Source: Anaerolineae bacterium (GTDB lineage Bacteria; Chloroflexota; Anaerolineae; Anaerolineales; Anaerolineaceae). Taken from it: a DNA stretch of 64,000 nucleotides. A model generated the notes under the pieces. The model ran no database searches, was not told the DNA's origin, and saw nothing but the letters and a program-made list of their open reading frames with translations. The stretch spans positions 1-64,000 of the forward strand of contig JABLWW010000009.1 in assembly GCA_013178295.1 (NCBI GenBank), read 5' to 3'. Both the position numbers and the translations under genes were made by a program. Below, in pieces: positions 25,801 to 33,016 of this stretch; the stretch's first letter is position 1, and each line of letters opens with the position of its first letter.

Positions 25801-26110
25801 CCGCCTCGTAAGGCGGGTTGAGGAATAAAAGCGAGATTGACTCGTCCGAAAGATAAACCGCCTGCCAGGCTGCCTGGTGCACTTTGTCCAGCGCTTGGGC
25901 GGCTTTTTCTGCGCGGATGTGGGAGAGTTCTACTCCCCACGTTTCGCAGTTCAGCGCCTGCCCCAGCAGGCTTGCGGCTTCGCCCTCCCCCGCACAGGGG
26001 TCGAGCAGGCGGGCACGCACCTCGGCAGGCTGGATGAAGGTCTTGATGATTTCCAGGACTGGCAAATCAGTTGGATAGTAGCCCATCTTTTCAACGGCTG
26101 GCGTTCGCAT
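22829..26110 (-). CDS. DUF6094-type DNA methyltransferase fused to SNF2 helicase
   Basis: 1093 residues. N-terminal SAM-dependent methyltransferase: motif I LLDPCAGEGEAASLLG and motif IV SLLFLNPPYEADE (NPPY, N6-adenine type). A middle region is followed by an SNF2-like superfamily 2 helicase: Walker A LQGEMGLGKTTVGAAV, DEVH box KLLIADEVHELKGK, motif VI LRRVWRLGQTKPVK. A zinc-binding insert (CACPVCGRII ... CQG ... CNAPL) lies in the first helicase lobe. Methylase-helicase fusions of this size occur on plasmids, conjugative elements and phages (P1 DarB is the classical antirestriction case). No restriction nuclease domain is seen. ATG 26110 follows AGGAGGTTTT. Confidence 0.8.
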   Translation of the reverse strand: MRTPAVEKMGYYPTDLPVLEIIKTFIQPAEVRARLLDPCAGEGEAASLLGQALNCETWGVELSHIRAEKAAQALDKVHQAAWQAVYLSDESISLLFLNPPYEADEDHKRVELDFLKSCTPKLARSGLLVYIVPQHILKIETVAKLLAAHYENLRCWRFPDGLFEKFKQVVVFGNRRQILNLPTSQEIAEILRWASLDLPPIEPQSEPLYTLPPAPVRGANGRPVVFKRTDYEPYEIVLAAMKEGVHATREWRDLVSPVRGIQALRPVMPLKKGHIAMLMASGMMGTLKLTDADGKPMLIKGRVVKVNEKVSETENEDGSVTETFRDRYITTIAVARQTGDIEIIQDVEKLTDFMREHGEQIAAHVLETYRPLYNMQPTQQENAVLDTLGKRRSPLPGQKEPGLLPTQRHAAIAMARTLKKNGVGNLQGEMGLGKTTVGAAVIELLNAYPAIVICPPHLVPKWIREIQEVIPGAIAKELRRIGKNGEPGEVNDVRDFLELGKKAVAVVAHTSAKMGSGWKPSFVWRYTTDFKGQRIKACACPVCGRIIKKDDGGIVVPVTNPDDLAKKRLTCQGQVVGWQLDKDGRRRRDEKGNPIWGERTCNAPLYEYSGERRWSIAEYIAKKERGTFKLLIADEVHELKGKSTDRGVAFHQLVTACQRTLTLTGTFFGGKSTSIFWLLHRLNASVRRDFRFDDEKRWANLYGVLETQRRSKKDEEDEDGVWSGNRRYRNMAKELPGVSPAIISRLLDTTIFLNLKDLGLALPAYREEVAALDMLDQQAEQYRKTDSVLKNLAHYNNRYLSMWLQWTLARPNSCFRDEVVTEEIGSTLKPILQLPAINPNGHRWLPKENWLADFCKAERAQGRKVLVYVRQTGTRDIQDRVVEPLKEAGLRTAILNGGVDPRKREEWIERRVHGLDVLVCNAELVKTGLDLVQFSSVVFYEIVYSLYTLWQALRRVWRLGQTKPVKAVFSVYKDTMEERALALMGSKMKAAQLLYGDEVAGAIVPEDDGDVLTHLARDVLAGAELPDLASIFADEMSVSHDPLGSVVTPSAPLPTPSWTQLSWAEWAEKNAAALQQIKNSKRARVPAAQLGLF

Positions 26111-26126
26111 AAAACCTCCTTTCTTC

Positions 26127-26155
26127 TTGACAAACTCTCCCGTCTTTTGTATAAT
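26127..26155 (+). promoter_or_regulatory. Consensus promoter of the 26193 gene
   Basis: TTGACA (26127-26132) and TATAAT (26150-26155) with a 17-bp spacer, a perfect consensus match. The region overlaps the leader of the oppositely directed methylase-helicase gene, so transcription here could interfere with it. Confidence 0.8.
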
Positions 26156-26192
26156 GCAAATACAATGCACATACGTTTGACAGGAGGTGAAA

Positions 26193-26579
26193 TTGAGTAG
26201 AATAAACAAAACCTACCGAATGACCAAAGAGACGCTGGACAAAATCGAGTGGCTGCGTCAGCGTCTCGGGGTGTCCGCTACCGACATCCTCGCCCTTGCC
26301 ATTGCGGAGATGTACGAGCAGCGAAAAAAAGCAGAGCTTCGCCTGAAAGCTGTTCCTGCTGGTACAGGGCAATTCGGCGAAGCTCTGTTTGATTTGCTTT
26401 TGGACGGGAAAAAGATTGGAACGGTTAACGAGCCAGTACTGAAAGCCACCGGGCAAAAGTACTATGAAGCCTTGCTTGGGGACGGTGCGCCGGAATACGT
26501 TCTGGGCGCTGTTTTCCTCGCCGCAGGGCTTGCCGAGAATGCCTTTATTGCTTTAGATGAGACTTGGCATGTGCAATAA
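26193..26579 (+). CDS. Hypothetical protein with RHH-like N-terminus
   Basis: 128 residues. The N-terminal 40 (NKTYRMTKETLDKIEWLRQRL, GVSATDILALAIAEMYEQ) look like a ribbon-helix-helix DNA-binding domain; the rest is unfamiliar. TTG 26193 lies 5 nt after GGAGG; the GTG at 26187 would overlap the ribosome site. It is the only + gene in the 21.7-41 kb region, divergent from the methylase-helicase gene, so it may repress it. Own consensus promoter. Confidence 0.6.
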   Translation: MSRINKTYRMTKETLDKIEWLRQRLGVSATDILALAIAEMYEQRKKAELRLKAVPAGTGQFGEALFDLLLDGKKIGTVNEPVLKATGQKYYEALLGDGAPEYVLGAVFLAAGLAENAFIALDETWHVQ

Positions 26580-26784
26580 GCCACTTATGACCCAGACTGG
26601 CGATTCTCTTGAGTGTCTTTTCGGATAATTCCTCGACACTTATTTTCCCTTCCAGTACAAGACGCACTTCTTTTGCTTCTTCTTGGTATTTTTGTAAGCC
26701 TGACAAGATAAAACGGATCAATTCTTCCTGCTCTTTAGCAGACAGGTAACCTCCTGAGACTTTTAGAAAATAACCCTTGAACAT
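26545..26784 (-). CDS. Small hypothetical charged protein
   Basis: 79 residues (MFKGYFLKVSGGYLSAKEQ ... GHKWLIAHAKSHLKQ), helical and charged, with a GGGAGG ribosome site. No family. Its end overlaps the convergent 26193 gene by 35 nt. It sits downstream of a strong terminator, so its promoter is not obvious. Confidence 0.5.
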   Translation of the reverse strand: MFKGYFLKVSGGYLSAKEQEELIRFILSGLQKYQEEAKEVRLVLEGKISVEELSEKTLKRIASLGHKWLIAHAKSHLKQ

Positions 26785-26804
26785 ATCTCGACCTCCCAAA
26801 AAGT

Positions 26805-26835
26805 GAACCCCCCTGCATTTTGCGCAGGGGGGTTC
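26805..26835 (-). terminator. Strong hairpin terminator
   Basis: GAACCCCCCTGC (26805-26816) and GCAGGGGGGTTC (26824-26835) make a 12-bp perfect stem with a 7-nt loop. On the - strand it is followed by ACTTTTTGGG. It closes the 27839-26841 gene. Confidence 0.7.
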
Positions 26836-26840
26836 GTGTC

Positions 26841-27839
26841 TTATATTTTTATCTTTTCCTCGAACAACAACTCCTCAACCAGCCTTTTCCAGCCAGATGG
26901 CTCGATGCGCACAGCCCGAATACAGTCCCCCCAAGTATTTAATTCGCTGACCAGATAGGCGTCTTTGCCAGCTTTCAGAAGCGTTTTACCCCATTCCTCC
27001 AGGATGGGGATCTCCAACACCTCTTTGAGCCGCTCGACAAAACAAACGGCAAAATCATCGGTCTCATCCTGGTCTTCTTCAAAAAACAGGGCATAAGCGT
27101 ATTCGCCAGGCTGCCACTTGCCGGGCACCGCCTTGTGGTTGATGAAAGCCGTTTGCCATGTACTGTAATCCATGATTGCAAGCGTATTGGCAAACCAATG
27201 CCCGGCTTCGGGGTATAACGTCTTATGATTAATGCTTACTGGTTTTCCCTGAATCAGGGTTGCGTGGATTGATTGCAGGCTAGTCTTGTGTCCAACTGCC
27301 CCTGCATAGACCAGAACGGAGTTCTCGTAATCAAAAGCGTAGCCGGTTAGGTCGGCTAGCGTTTGATTATTGAATATTCGCTGAATACCATACTGGAACA
27401 GGGGGTCTTTTCCAATGATCTCTACTTTCCAGACAGCAATCCCCTCATCCGCTAATGCTCTGTTTAACTCGCTTTGGGCGTAGTACGGGTCGGCGGGGAA
27501 CAGCCCGTTGATGGTAACTGTTTCGCCGTTTTCTGTGCTGATTATTGCGAGGCGTTTTGTCAAATTGATGACCGCCTCACCCAGCCGCAGTTTTTTTTGC
27601 CCGCGCAGGATTTTGGGCAGCGGCGCGCCGGGAATGGGTGTAAAAGCGTAGACACCTGCGCCAGAGATGAGTTCTATGTGTCCGACGAGTATGCCTTCCT
27701 CGAAAACCTCACTCTCCTTGCGGTTCAGGTCTGAGTAGGACGGCAGCCCAAATTCTTTAGTCCATGAGAGGACCAGCTTTCCTTGCTCCTGAAGTTTTAT
27801 GATTTCTTTTACTCTCCACTTGAAATTTGTGTCTTCCAT
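26841..27839 (-). CDS. Hypothetical protein, 332 residues
   Basis: No family recognised and no catalytic motif. Mixed alpha/beta composition with Gly-rich stretches (GILVGHIELISGAGVYAFTP) and a long acidic region near 255 (FFEEDQDETDDFAVCFV). No membrane helix or signal peptide, so probably cytoplasmic. First of the accessory genes after the ParB-like gene; a short 11-nt gap separates them, so it is in the 33 kb-driven operon. Its size and conserved look suggest a real protein. Confidence 0.6.
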   Translation of the reverse strand: MEDTNFKWRVKEIIKLQEQGKLVLSWTKEFGLPSYSDLNRKESEVFEEGILVGHIELISGAGVYAFTPIPGAPLPKILRGQKKLRLGEAVINLTKRLAIISTENGETVTINGLFPADPYYAQSELNRALADEGIAVWKVEIIGKDPLFQYGIQRIFNNQTLADLTGYAFDYENSVLVYAGAVGHKTSLQSIHATLIQGKPVSINHKTLYPEAGHWFANTLAIMDYSTWQTAFINHKAVPGKWQPGEYAYALFFEEDQDETDDFAVCFVERLKEVLEIPILEEWGKTLLKAGKDAYLVSELNTWGDCIRAVRIEPSGWKRLVEELLFEEKIKI

Positions 27840-27850
27840 ATTTTGCCTCC

Positions 27851-28603
27851 TTAAAATCTCAATACATGGGCGGTTGTCCGGACGACTTCTAGCTGTGCAA
27901 GCGCCTGCATCAGCTTATGCCGCCAGACATCAAAACGCGATTCGTCAGGCGGCAGATCGAACAGCATCTGCTGGAGCGTGCCAGCAGACAACTGCTCGAT
28001 GAACTCGTCAAATGTCGCAGGTTCCTGCTTGATTAGCTCCGCGAGATCGGGTAAGGCTTCTTGTTTGCGGGCGGACTGCGCCTCGCGAACAGCTCTGCCC
28101 GTTATCTTTTCCGCTTCCAGCAGCCGCTTCTGCTGCTCCATTGGCAAGCGGGCTGCCTGGAAGGCAACACCCGGAGCGATTTTGCCTTCCTCGACCTCCT
28201 TGCGGAGGGACGGGTGCAGGCGGTTTAGTTTCGCCAGCTTGCGGATACGCTGAATACTGGTATAGCCCTCGCGGGCAATTTCTTCTTCGCTCATTCCCTG
28301 CATTACCATTTCCTGGATCGCACAGAGTTCGGAGATCGGGTTTTCTGAACGGGTCGCGTGAGCGAGGATAGTTACTTCCGGCCCACCTCCTTCAAGCAAA
28401 ATGGCAGGCACAAGCTCAATGCCCGCTTCCCGCGCTGCGGTAACCCGCCGCCTGCCGTCTAGGACGACATACCCGCCGTCCTCTTTGCGGGTAACCAGGA
28501 TGGGGACTAATACCCCTTTATCCTTGATTGATTTCTGAAGTCCTGCCCTGACTTTCACGGGCGGGACTTCAATTTGGTTAACATCAATATTTATCGTTTT
28601 CAT
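27851..28603 (-). CDS. ParB/Srx-type nuclease-like protein
   Basis: 250 residues. Residues about 1-80 form a ParB/sulfiredoxin-like domain with LDGRRRVTAAREAGIELV (the GRRR/arginine-patch loop that binds CTP or ATP in ParB) and a later helix-turn-helix-like part (EEEIAREGYTSIQRIRKLAKL). It is not next to a ParA; the ParA in this element (36671) has its own partner, so this protein may serve element regulation or stability. A similar protein set (KorB-like) controls transfer genes in other plasmids. Confidence 0.7.
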   Translation of the reverse strand: MKTINIDVNQIEVPPVKVRAGLQKSIKDKGVLVPILVTRKEDGGYVVLDGRRRVTAAREAGIELVPAILLEGGGPEVTILAHATRSENPISELCAIQEMVMQGMSEEEIAREGYTSIQRIRKLAKLNRLHPSLRKEVEEGKIAPGVAFQAARLPMEQQKRLLEAEKITGRAVREAQSARKQEALPDLAELIKQEPATFDEFIEQLSAGTLQQMLFDLPPDESRFDVWRHKLMQALAQLEVVRTTAHVLRF

Positions 28604-28604
28604 A

Positions 28605-29300
28605 CTATTCCTCCTCTAGAGTGACTTCGAGACCAGATTGACACGCTCTTTGATAGTTTTCCTCCGTCTTCTCTCCCCCTTTGATTACTGCCAGATTGGT
28701 TATCGGCAGGATAAAGAAGATACCCGGACGGTATTCAGGAGCAATCCCGGCAGGGCGCAGGTGAGCCGAGTACTGGGTTTCTTCGGTGAGCTTGCGGACA
28801 AACTCCACAGCAAATTGATCTTTCGTCTCGCCATCCTTCTGCTCAAAATCGTGCCACCACAGCCCTGCACACATTTCAGGGAGCGGGTTTTGTCCATGCT
28901 TCTCGATGAGCTTTGGGCAGACCATCTGCGGCGGCTGGGGGTACTCCAAAAAATTCTCGATGCATGCTTTCGCGTGTACCAGCACCAGCTTGCTGCCGGG
29001 CTGGATTTTCGAAAAGTCAAGATTGGACGGCAGACGGCGGCTGGCGCCCATGCGGCGGGTTTCCTCGATGTAGTCCGCAGGGTACTTGTAGTACTCTTGC
29101 CCGACTACATCGAAGACATGCCAGGTGTCGTCAATTTCGACCAGCTTTATACCGACAGAAGTCAAACCCAGCGCGTCCATGTCAACCGGTTTCGGCGGGT
29201 CAACGATGAAGAATTCAATGGGCTGCCCCCTCGGGGACAGCTTTGTCTCCGCGTATACACCGCCGGCTTTCCGAGAACCACAAGCACGCTTCTTAGACAT
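28605..29300 (-). CDS. Hypothetical protein, 231 residues
   Basis: No family identified. Begins MSKKRACGSRKAGGVYAETK after a ribosome site overlapping the 29293 gene end. The chain has conserved-looking aromatic/His regions (GLWWHDFEQKDGETKDQFAV) and no membrane segment. Tightly packed between the ParB-like gene (1-nt gap) and small genes. Confidence 0.55.
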   Translation of the reverse strand: MSKKRACGSRKAGGVYAETKLSPRGQPIEFFIVDPPKPVDMDALGLTSVGIKLVEIDDTWHVFDVVGQEYYKYPADYIEETRRMGASRRLPSNLDFSKIQPGSKLVLVHAKACIENFLEYPQPPQMVCPKLIEKHGQNPLPEMCAGLWWHDFEQKDGETKDQFAVEFVRKLTEETQYSAHLRPAGIAPEYRPGIFFILPITNLAVIKGGEKTEENYQRACQSGLEVTLEEE

Positions 29301-29493
29301 GGTTTACCTCCTCGCGGACTACGGCAAGACCCTCTGCGTATCCGCGCTGGTACGCTTCCTCCAGCGCGCGCTCAACAGCCTGCGCCAGGTTTTCCCCCTG
29401 CCGCGGGCGAACAATACGGACGATACGTTTCACACGCATGGCGATTCTGTCGAAGCGGCGCATGGTGCGCGGTAGAAACACTGTTTTTGTCAT
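29293..29493 (-). CDS. Small basic protein
   Basis: 66 residues, rich in Arg at the N-terminal half (RTMRRFDRIAMRVKRIVRIV) then a helical AEGLAVVREEV tail. May bind nucleic acid. It overlaps neighbours at both ends (4 and 8 nt), as usual in this operon. No family. Confidence 0.5.
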   Translation of the reverse strand: MTKTVFLPRTMRRFDRIAMRVKRIVRIVRPRQGENLAQAVERALEEAYQRGYAEGLAVVREEVNHV

Positions 29494-29621
29494 AATTCCT
29501 CCTTTCTCAGGACTACAATTTGATCCAATTCATGCTCTTTGTTTCCTAAAAACCACCAGCGGATACGATCCGCCAGCGGCAGCAGAAGACAAGCAAGAAA
29601 ATCCTTTATTTTTTGTCTCAC
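29490..29621 (-). CDS. 43-residue membrane-associated peptide
   Basis: GTG start at 29621 after AAGGAGG; sequence RQKIKDFLACLLLPLADRIR has one short hydrophobic stretch. The longer frame to 29768 runs through the SSB gene end and terminator and is not credible. Real but unknown if translated. Confidence 0.4.
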   Translation of the reverse strand: MRQKIKDFLACLLLPLADRIRWWFLGNKEHELDQIVVLRKEEL

Positions 29622-29647
29622 TTTTTTCCTCCTTCCTTGTAGAAAAT

Positions 29648-29680
29648 AAAGTCCCCGCCAGAACCGCAGGCGGGGACTTT
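29648..29680 (-). terminator. Terminator after ssb
   Basis: AAAGTCCCCGCC (29648-29659) and GGCGGGGACTTT (29669-29680), a 12-bp perfect stem with a 9-nt loop; T-rich on both sides, so it can act both ways. Positioned right after the ssb stop. Confidence 0.75.
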
Positions 29681-29697
29681 TTAGATTATTTTTTTCT

Positions 29698-30102
29698 TTA
29701 GAACGGAAGATCGGCAGTCTCAGTTTCCTCGACTTCGGTGGACGCACCATTGCCGTTGCCAGAACCAAGAAAACGTACGGTGGAAGCGGTCACCTCAAAC
29801 GAGGCAGCCATTGTTCCGTCTTGCCGCTTCCAGAGGCGCGGGCCACCGGTTTCGAGGTCCGGGACAAGCCTCCCTTCAACGAGTACTTTTTGCCCTTTCT
29901 TCAGGTAAGCATTGCATGTTTCAGCAAGCTTTTCCCATGTGGAAATACGAAACCAAATTGTTTCTTTGACGGTTTCTCCGTCTTTGTTTGTGTACTGACG
30001 GTTGGCCGCCACTGAAAAGCTGGTTACCGCCTGCCCGGTGGCAATATAACGCATTTCGGGTTCGCGGCCCACATTGCCAACAATTAGAATTGTGTGAAAC
30101 AT
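29698..30102 (-). CDS. ssb: Single-stranded DNA-binding protein
   Basis: 134 residues. OB fold with the family pattern ILIVGNVGREPEMRYIATGQ, VTSFSVAANRQY, TIWFRISTWEKLAETCNAYL, GQKVLVEGRLVPD; the tail ends TADLPF, the acidic tip that recruits partners in bacterial SSBs. It should coat single strands during element replication or transfer. A separate SSB coded by a mobile element is common in conjugative plasmids. It is followed by a terminator but the operon continues past, so read-through or partial termination is likely. Confidence 0.92.
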   Translation of the reverse strand: MFHTILIVGNVGREPEMRYIATGQAVTSFSVAANRQYTNKDGETVKETIWFRISTWEKLAETCNAYLKKGQKVLVEGRLVPDLETGGPRLWKRQDGTMAASFEVTASTVRFLGSGNGNGASTEVEETETADLPF

Positions 30103-30126
30103 ACTCTCTCCTTTCTGGTTTTACAA

Positions 30127-30876
30127 TTAGTGATTATTTTTAACCCACTGGCGCAGAGCATCTCTCGATGCCGGCGCCTTTCCGTGGGAAGAAAGGTAGC
30201 TATCATAAGCCTTCTGCTCTGCTTCGTTTCCGTTTACCCTCTCGCCATTTAGATAAACGCGCGGGGTTTCTTCCGGCCCGTAGAGCTTGTCGATGATCAT
30301 CGCAGCGGCAGGCGCAGAAGCAGCAGGCGCAGGTTCCCAGCGCACAAATAGGCGCTTGGGGTTCTTTTTGTCCTCTTCGCCCTCGTACCTGGGGTTCAGC
30401 CTCCAGACAACATTGACCCCATCCCTGACAGGTATGACAAAGTTTCTATCCCTTTCAGGTTTCTTTCCTCGCTCGATGGGAGTATCCCCATCGTAAATGG
30501 GAAATTTATCAATGGGACCGAAGACTTTCTCGAATTCTTTGATGTCTTCCTGGGTGTTCAGGTAAACACCCAGTGTACGGAAGCTGCCGCCGCCGCAATA
30601 CACGTCGAACAGCGGCGTCTTGCTTCCGTCGCCGTTTGTTTTCTCGCGGCGAACGAGATGCGTAACCTTCTCTTTGGTCTCGCCGTCTCCCAGACCGGGT
30701 TGATTCGGCAGCCAGCCTGCCTGCAAATAAGCAGCGACCGAAGAAAGCATCATGCTGGCAGTGTTTTGGTCAACGACATAAGACACAGGTACAGGCAGAG
30801 TGACCTGCACTCCGCCATTCGGGTGATACAGCTTCACCCATCCGCAAAGACTATTGAGGTTATTATTATTTTCCAT
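30127..30876 (-). CDS. Hypothetical protein, 249 residues
   Basis: Begins MENNNNLNSLCGWVKLYHP after GGAGG (the frame to 30918 overlaps the primase and lacks a ribosome site). Two features: a repeated-looking Gly-rich centre and an Ala/Pro linker (EPAPAASAPAAAM) before a small C-terminal helical part. No family identified. Located between ssb and the primase, so a replication or recombination accessory role is likely by position only. Confidence 0.55.
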   Translation of the reverse strand: MENNNNLNSLCGWVKLYHPNGGVQVTLPVPVSYVVDQNTASMMLSSVAAYLQAGWLPNQPGLGDGETKEKVTHLVRREKTNGDGSKTPLFDVYCGGGSFRTLGVYLNTQEDIKEFEKVFGPIDKFPIYDGDTPIERGKKPERDRNFVIPVRDGVNVVWRLNPRYEGEEDKKNPKRLFVRWEPAPAASAPAAAMIIDKLYGPEETPRVYLNGERVNGNEAEQKAYDSYLSSHGKAPASRDALRQWVKNNH

Positions 30877-30899
30877 TTTCGAATCCTCCTTTCTAAAGA

Positions 30900-31844
30900 C
30901 TAAAGACAAGTCGGCCACCAGCCTTGAAGGACGGCCTCGTCCGGGTCGAGTCCCTCAGGGGGACGTTCTATCCGAACGGGCGATCCACTCTTCCGAATGG
31001 CAGCCATCAGTGATTTCTCCCAATCCCTGCCAGCCTCGTCCGGGTCAGGGATCAGGATATATTCGACGTCCCGTTTTTTCTCAAACCACACCCGCATGGT
31101 GTGAGACACCGCCGCAGAGCTGGTGTACACCGGGATCACGTTCTCCAGACGGTGGTCGTAGAGGGCTTGAGCGATGACGAGCATATCGAACATGCCCTCG
31201 ACGACTACAACCACGCGGGTTTGCGGGGTAATCCGCCATGCGCCGAGCGGGTTTCCCAGCCGCCCCCATGACTGGTATTTTGGCGCGCCCTCGCGCAGGT
31301 GGCGCACCTGGATGATCGTTGGCGAGGACGGCGGATCGGCGTAGACTATGCCGCCTGCCCACAACCACCAGTCATGCCCGTTGATAAGCCGCAGCTCGCG
31401 GGCAGCCGCCCACACTTGCGGCGTGACGGGCGGACGGGGAACGCCGTACCCCAGCCCATAGAGCATAGCGGTGTACGGGCGCAGTCCCCGCTGGCGGAGA
31501 TACCCCGCCGCTTTTTGCAGCAACACTGCGCGGGCGGCATCAATGCCCTCGCTAATGCTGCTAACAGTGACGAGGTTTTCTTCGCGAGATACAGATTTAA
31601 ACTCTTTTGGCTTCCAGTCAGCGCCGAGCTTTTTGCGGAGCTGATCCACCGACGCCCCGCTGGCGCCGCAGCGAAAGCAGCGCCAGTAGCCGTCCACCAG
31701 GTTGACCCCAAAATTTGGGCGCCCGCCGCGTCCAGCGCGGTCTCGATCCTGATGGAACGGGCACCACCAGTCCGCCCATCCCCGGTGATGGTGTACGGCG
31801 ACTGGGGGTCCGAGAATCGCACTGACTTCTGCCAGAATATTCAT
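30900..31844 (-). CDS. DnaG-like primase with CHC2 zinc finger and TOPRIM
   Basis: 314 residues. A CHC2-type zinc finger near the N-terminus (WWCPFHQDRDR ... YWRCFRCGASG) and a TOPRIM domain with VVVVVEGMFDMLVIAQALY and YILIPDPDEAGRDWE. Together they are the signature of a bacterial/phage primase, though it is shorter than chromosomal DnaG (no helicase-binding domain). It should prime the complementary strand after transfer or in element replication, together with SSB. ATG 31844 follows AGGAGG. Confidence 0.8.
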   Translation of the reverse strand: MNILAEVSAILGPPVAVHHHRGWADWWCPFHQDRDRAGRGGRPNFGVNLVDGYWRCFRCGASGASVDQLRKKLGADWKPKEFKSVSREENLVTVSSISEGIDAARAVLLQKAAGYLRQRGLRPYTAMLYGLGYGVPRPPVTPQVWAAARELRLINGHDWWLWAGGIVYADPPSSPTIIQVRHLREGAPKYQSWGRLGNPLGAWRITPQTRVVVVVEGMFDMLVIAQALYDHRLENVIPVYTSSAAVSHTMRVWFEKKRDVEYILIPDPDEAGRDWEKSLMAAIRKSGSPVRIERPPEGLDPDEAVLQGWWPTCL

Positions 31845-31948
31845 CTTTACCTCCTTTCCATAAGCGTCACCCTGCATGGGCATCGGGCTTGCACCGATCT
31901 GGCTTGCCAGGACCTGGCGGCGCCCGTATAACCATGCGTCAGGAACGT

Positions 31949-31990
31949 AAAAAGCCGCCTGCCGGTATCTTTCAGCAGACGGCTTTTTTT
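31949..31990. terminator. Bidirectional terminator
   Basis: A stem of AAAAAGCCG-CTGC pairing with GCAG-CGGCTTTTT around a 12-nt loop, with T runs on both strands (8 T on +, 5 on -). It lies upstream of the primase gene, suggesting the primase has a weak internal promoter or depends on read-through. Confidence 0.6.
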
Positions 31991-32002
31991 TGTCCTGTCC
32001 CT

Positions 32003-32083
32003 TTATGGGATTACAGTGTGTAAAAGATACTGCGCGTTCATGGCGAGGGCAAGGATGAGGATGATCAAGCCTACGGTACGCAT
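32003..32083 (-). CDS. 26-residue single-helix microprotein
   Basis: MRTVGLIILILALAMNAQYL then LHTVIP: one transmembrane-type segment with a basic start. A strong GGAGG site 5 nt upstream supports translation. Longer frame to 32191 is unlikely. Small membrane peptides of this type occur in conjugation loci and as toxins, but its role is not known. Confidence 0.4.
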   Translation of the reverse strand: MRTVGLIILILALAMNAQYLLHTVIP

Positions 32084-32241
32084 ACGACCTCCTTTGTCAA
32101 GACTAAAAAGGCGCGAAGAAGCACGGAGATCATGATCATGCGTCCTGCGCAGCCCAAACCGGGCTGCCCCCGCCTGCTCAACATCCAACAAAGATTTAGT
32201 TTCTTTTTCTCTTTTCCAGTCCCACTTTCAAAAATTCCCTC

Positions 32242-32270
32242 TTGACATTTTAGAACACTCGTGCTATTAT
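32242..32270 (+). promoter_or_regulatory. Antisense-oriented promoter in the - operon
   Basis: TTGACA (32242-32247) and TATTAT (32265-32270), 17-bp spacer, facing right, against the direction of all neighbouring genes. Transcription should begin near 32278. Confidence 0.65.
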
Positions 32271-32277
32271 AAGTATG

Positions 32278-32345
32278 AGGGTGCGTTGTATTTGCAACCA
32301 TGATTGAGCGGCGGATGGTCCCCGCCGCTCCTTCGTTATTGGAAT
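32278..32345 (+). ncRNA. Putative small antisense RNA
   Basis: From the 32242-32270 promoter a transcript would reach the stem GAGCGGCGG (32306-32314) and CCGCCGCTC (32321-32329) after about 30-50 nt, followed by a weak T-containing tail (CTTCGTTATT). It lies opposite the leader between the 32383 gene and the primase. It contains a 15-codon open frame (MIERRMVPAAPSLLE), so it could also be a leader peptide. Not matched to any known RNA family. Confidence 0.35.
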
Positions 32346-32382
32346 GATAGAAGAAGTGGGACATTGTGTACCTCCTTTCTTT

Positions 32383-32676
32383 TTATTCAACTGTTACTTT
32401 CAGTATTTCGAGGTCTTCTACTTTCGCCTCGACTTCCGCCCCGCGTGGGGCGATCCCTGATCTAAGACGTAACACCAAATATTGATCCCCTACGCGGGGG
32501 CTATAAAAGCCGCTGTTGGGTTCGCAGCCCAAAAGTTTGGTGGTACCCGGATGACGCACGTAGTGCGGCGTTCCCGCCGCCAGCGCCCTCTCGACTTCTG
32601 CCCAGTCTGCGCGCTCAATATGGAGCGTACAGGGTGGTTCGGCAGGAATTATCGCATTTAAAATCGCTTGATACAT
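32383..32676 (-). CDS. Hypothetical protein, possibly DUF1874-like
   Basis: 97 residues. LNAIIPAEPPCTLHIERADW, GTPHYVRHPGTTKLLGCEPN, VGDQYLVLRLRSGI resembles the pattern of DUF1874 (viral/plasmid B116-like) proteins, with NA near the start and a GD...L segment near the end; the family match is uncertain. No membrane segment. Good ribosome site. Confidence 0.4.
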   Translation of the reverse strand: MYQAILNAIIPAEPPCTLHIERADWAEVERALAAGTPHYVRHPGTTKLLGCEPNSGFYSPRVGDQYLVLRLRSGIAPRGAEVEAKVEDLEILKVTVE

Positions 32677-32705
32677 AACATACCTCCTTTCTTGTTGAGA
32701 ACAGA

Positions 32706-32813
32706 TTAAGAACGTAAGAGACGTTTCATTTTGCGCGCCTGGCGGAGCGCCCGCGAGCGGCGTTTAGCCGCTTTGCGCTGCGCCAGCGCTTCGAGCTTAT
32801 CGCTGCGAGCCAT
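32706..32813 (-). CDS. 35-residue highly basic peptide
   Basis: MARSDKLEALAQRKAAKRRS then RALRQARKMKRLLRS; about 15 Lys/Arg. GGAGGTG lies 6 nt upstream of the ATG. Likely RNA- or DNA-binding if real. First translatable gene after the strong promoter at 33017-33045 and therefore possibly highly expressed. Too small to assign. Confidence 0.5.
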   Translation of the reverse strand: MARSDKLEALAQRKAAKRRSRALRQARKMKRLLRS

Positions 32814-33016
32814 ATTGCACCTCCTTTTAGAAATTTTTCGGGTTATAGGCGCGCTTCGCCAGACCGCAGTCTGTGAACGGCAGCCTTACCCGTTATTCGC
32901 TTGTTTTTTTGCGCTCGAAAAAACCCTGAAATATCCCCCAGTCTCACACAAACACCACATCCCAGCTTGCGCCGGGCTTTCTCATCGCTCTCATGTCTAA
33001 ATCTAAATCTAAATCG
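32814..33016 (-). other. 200-nt 5' leader with hairpin and ATTTAG repeats
   Basis: Between promoter and first gene. At its beginning the - strand reads ATTTAG three times in a row (about 32999-33016). A small stem CAGAC/GTCTG lies at 32859-32871. A 16-codon ORF (MRAMRKPGASWDVVFV) starts at about 32997. I cannot match it to a known riboswitch. Confidence 0.4.

Noticed and set aside
26127-26155. Shared bidirectional promoter with the methylase-helicase gene
   Set aside because: Only the + direction has matching -35 and -10 boxes; no good boxes face left in the same region.
32071-32364. 97-residue gene on the - strand
   Set aside because: It contains the + strand promoter and hairpin and has no ribosome site; only the 26-residue frame at its end has one.
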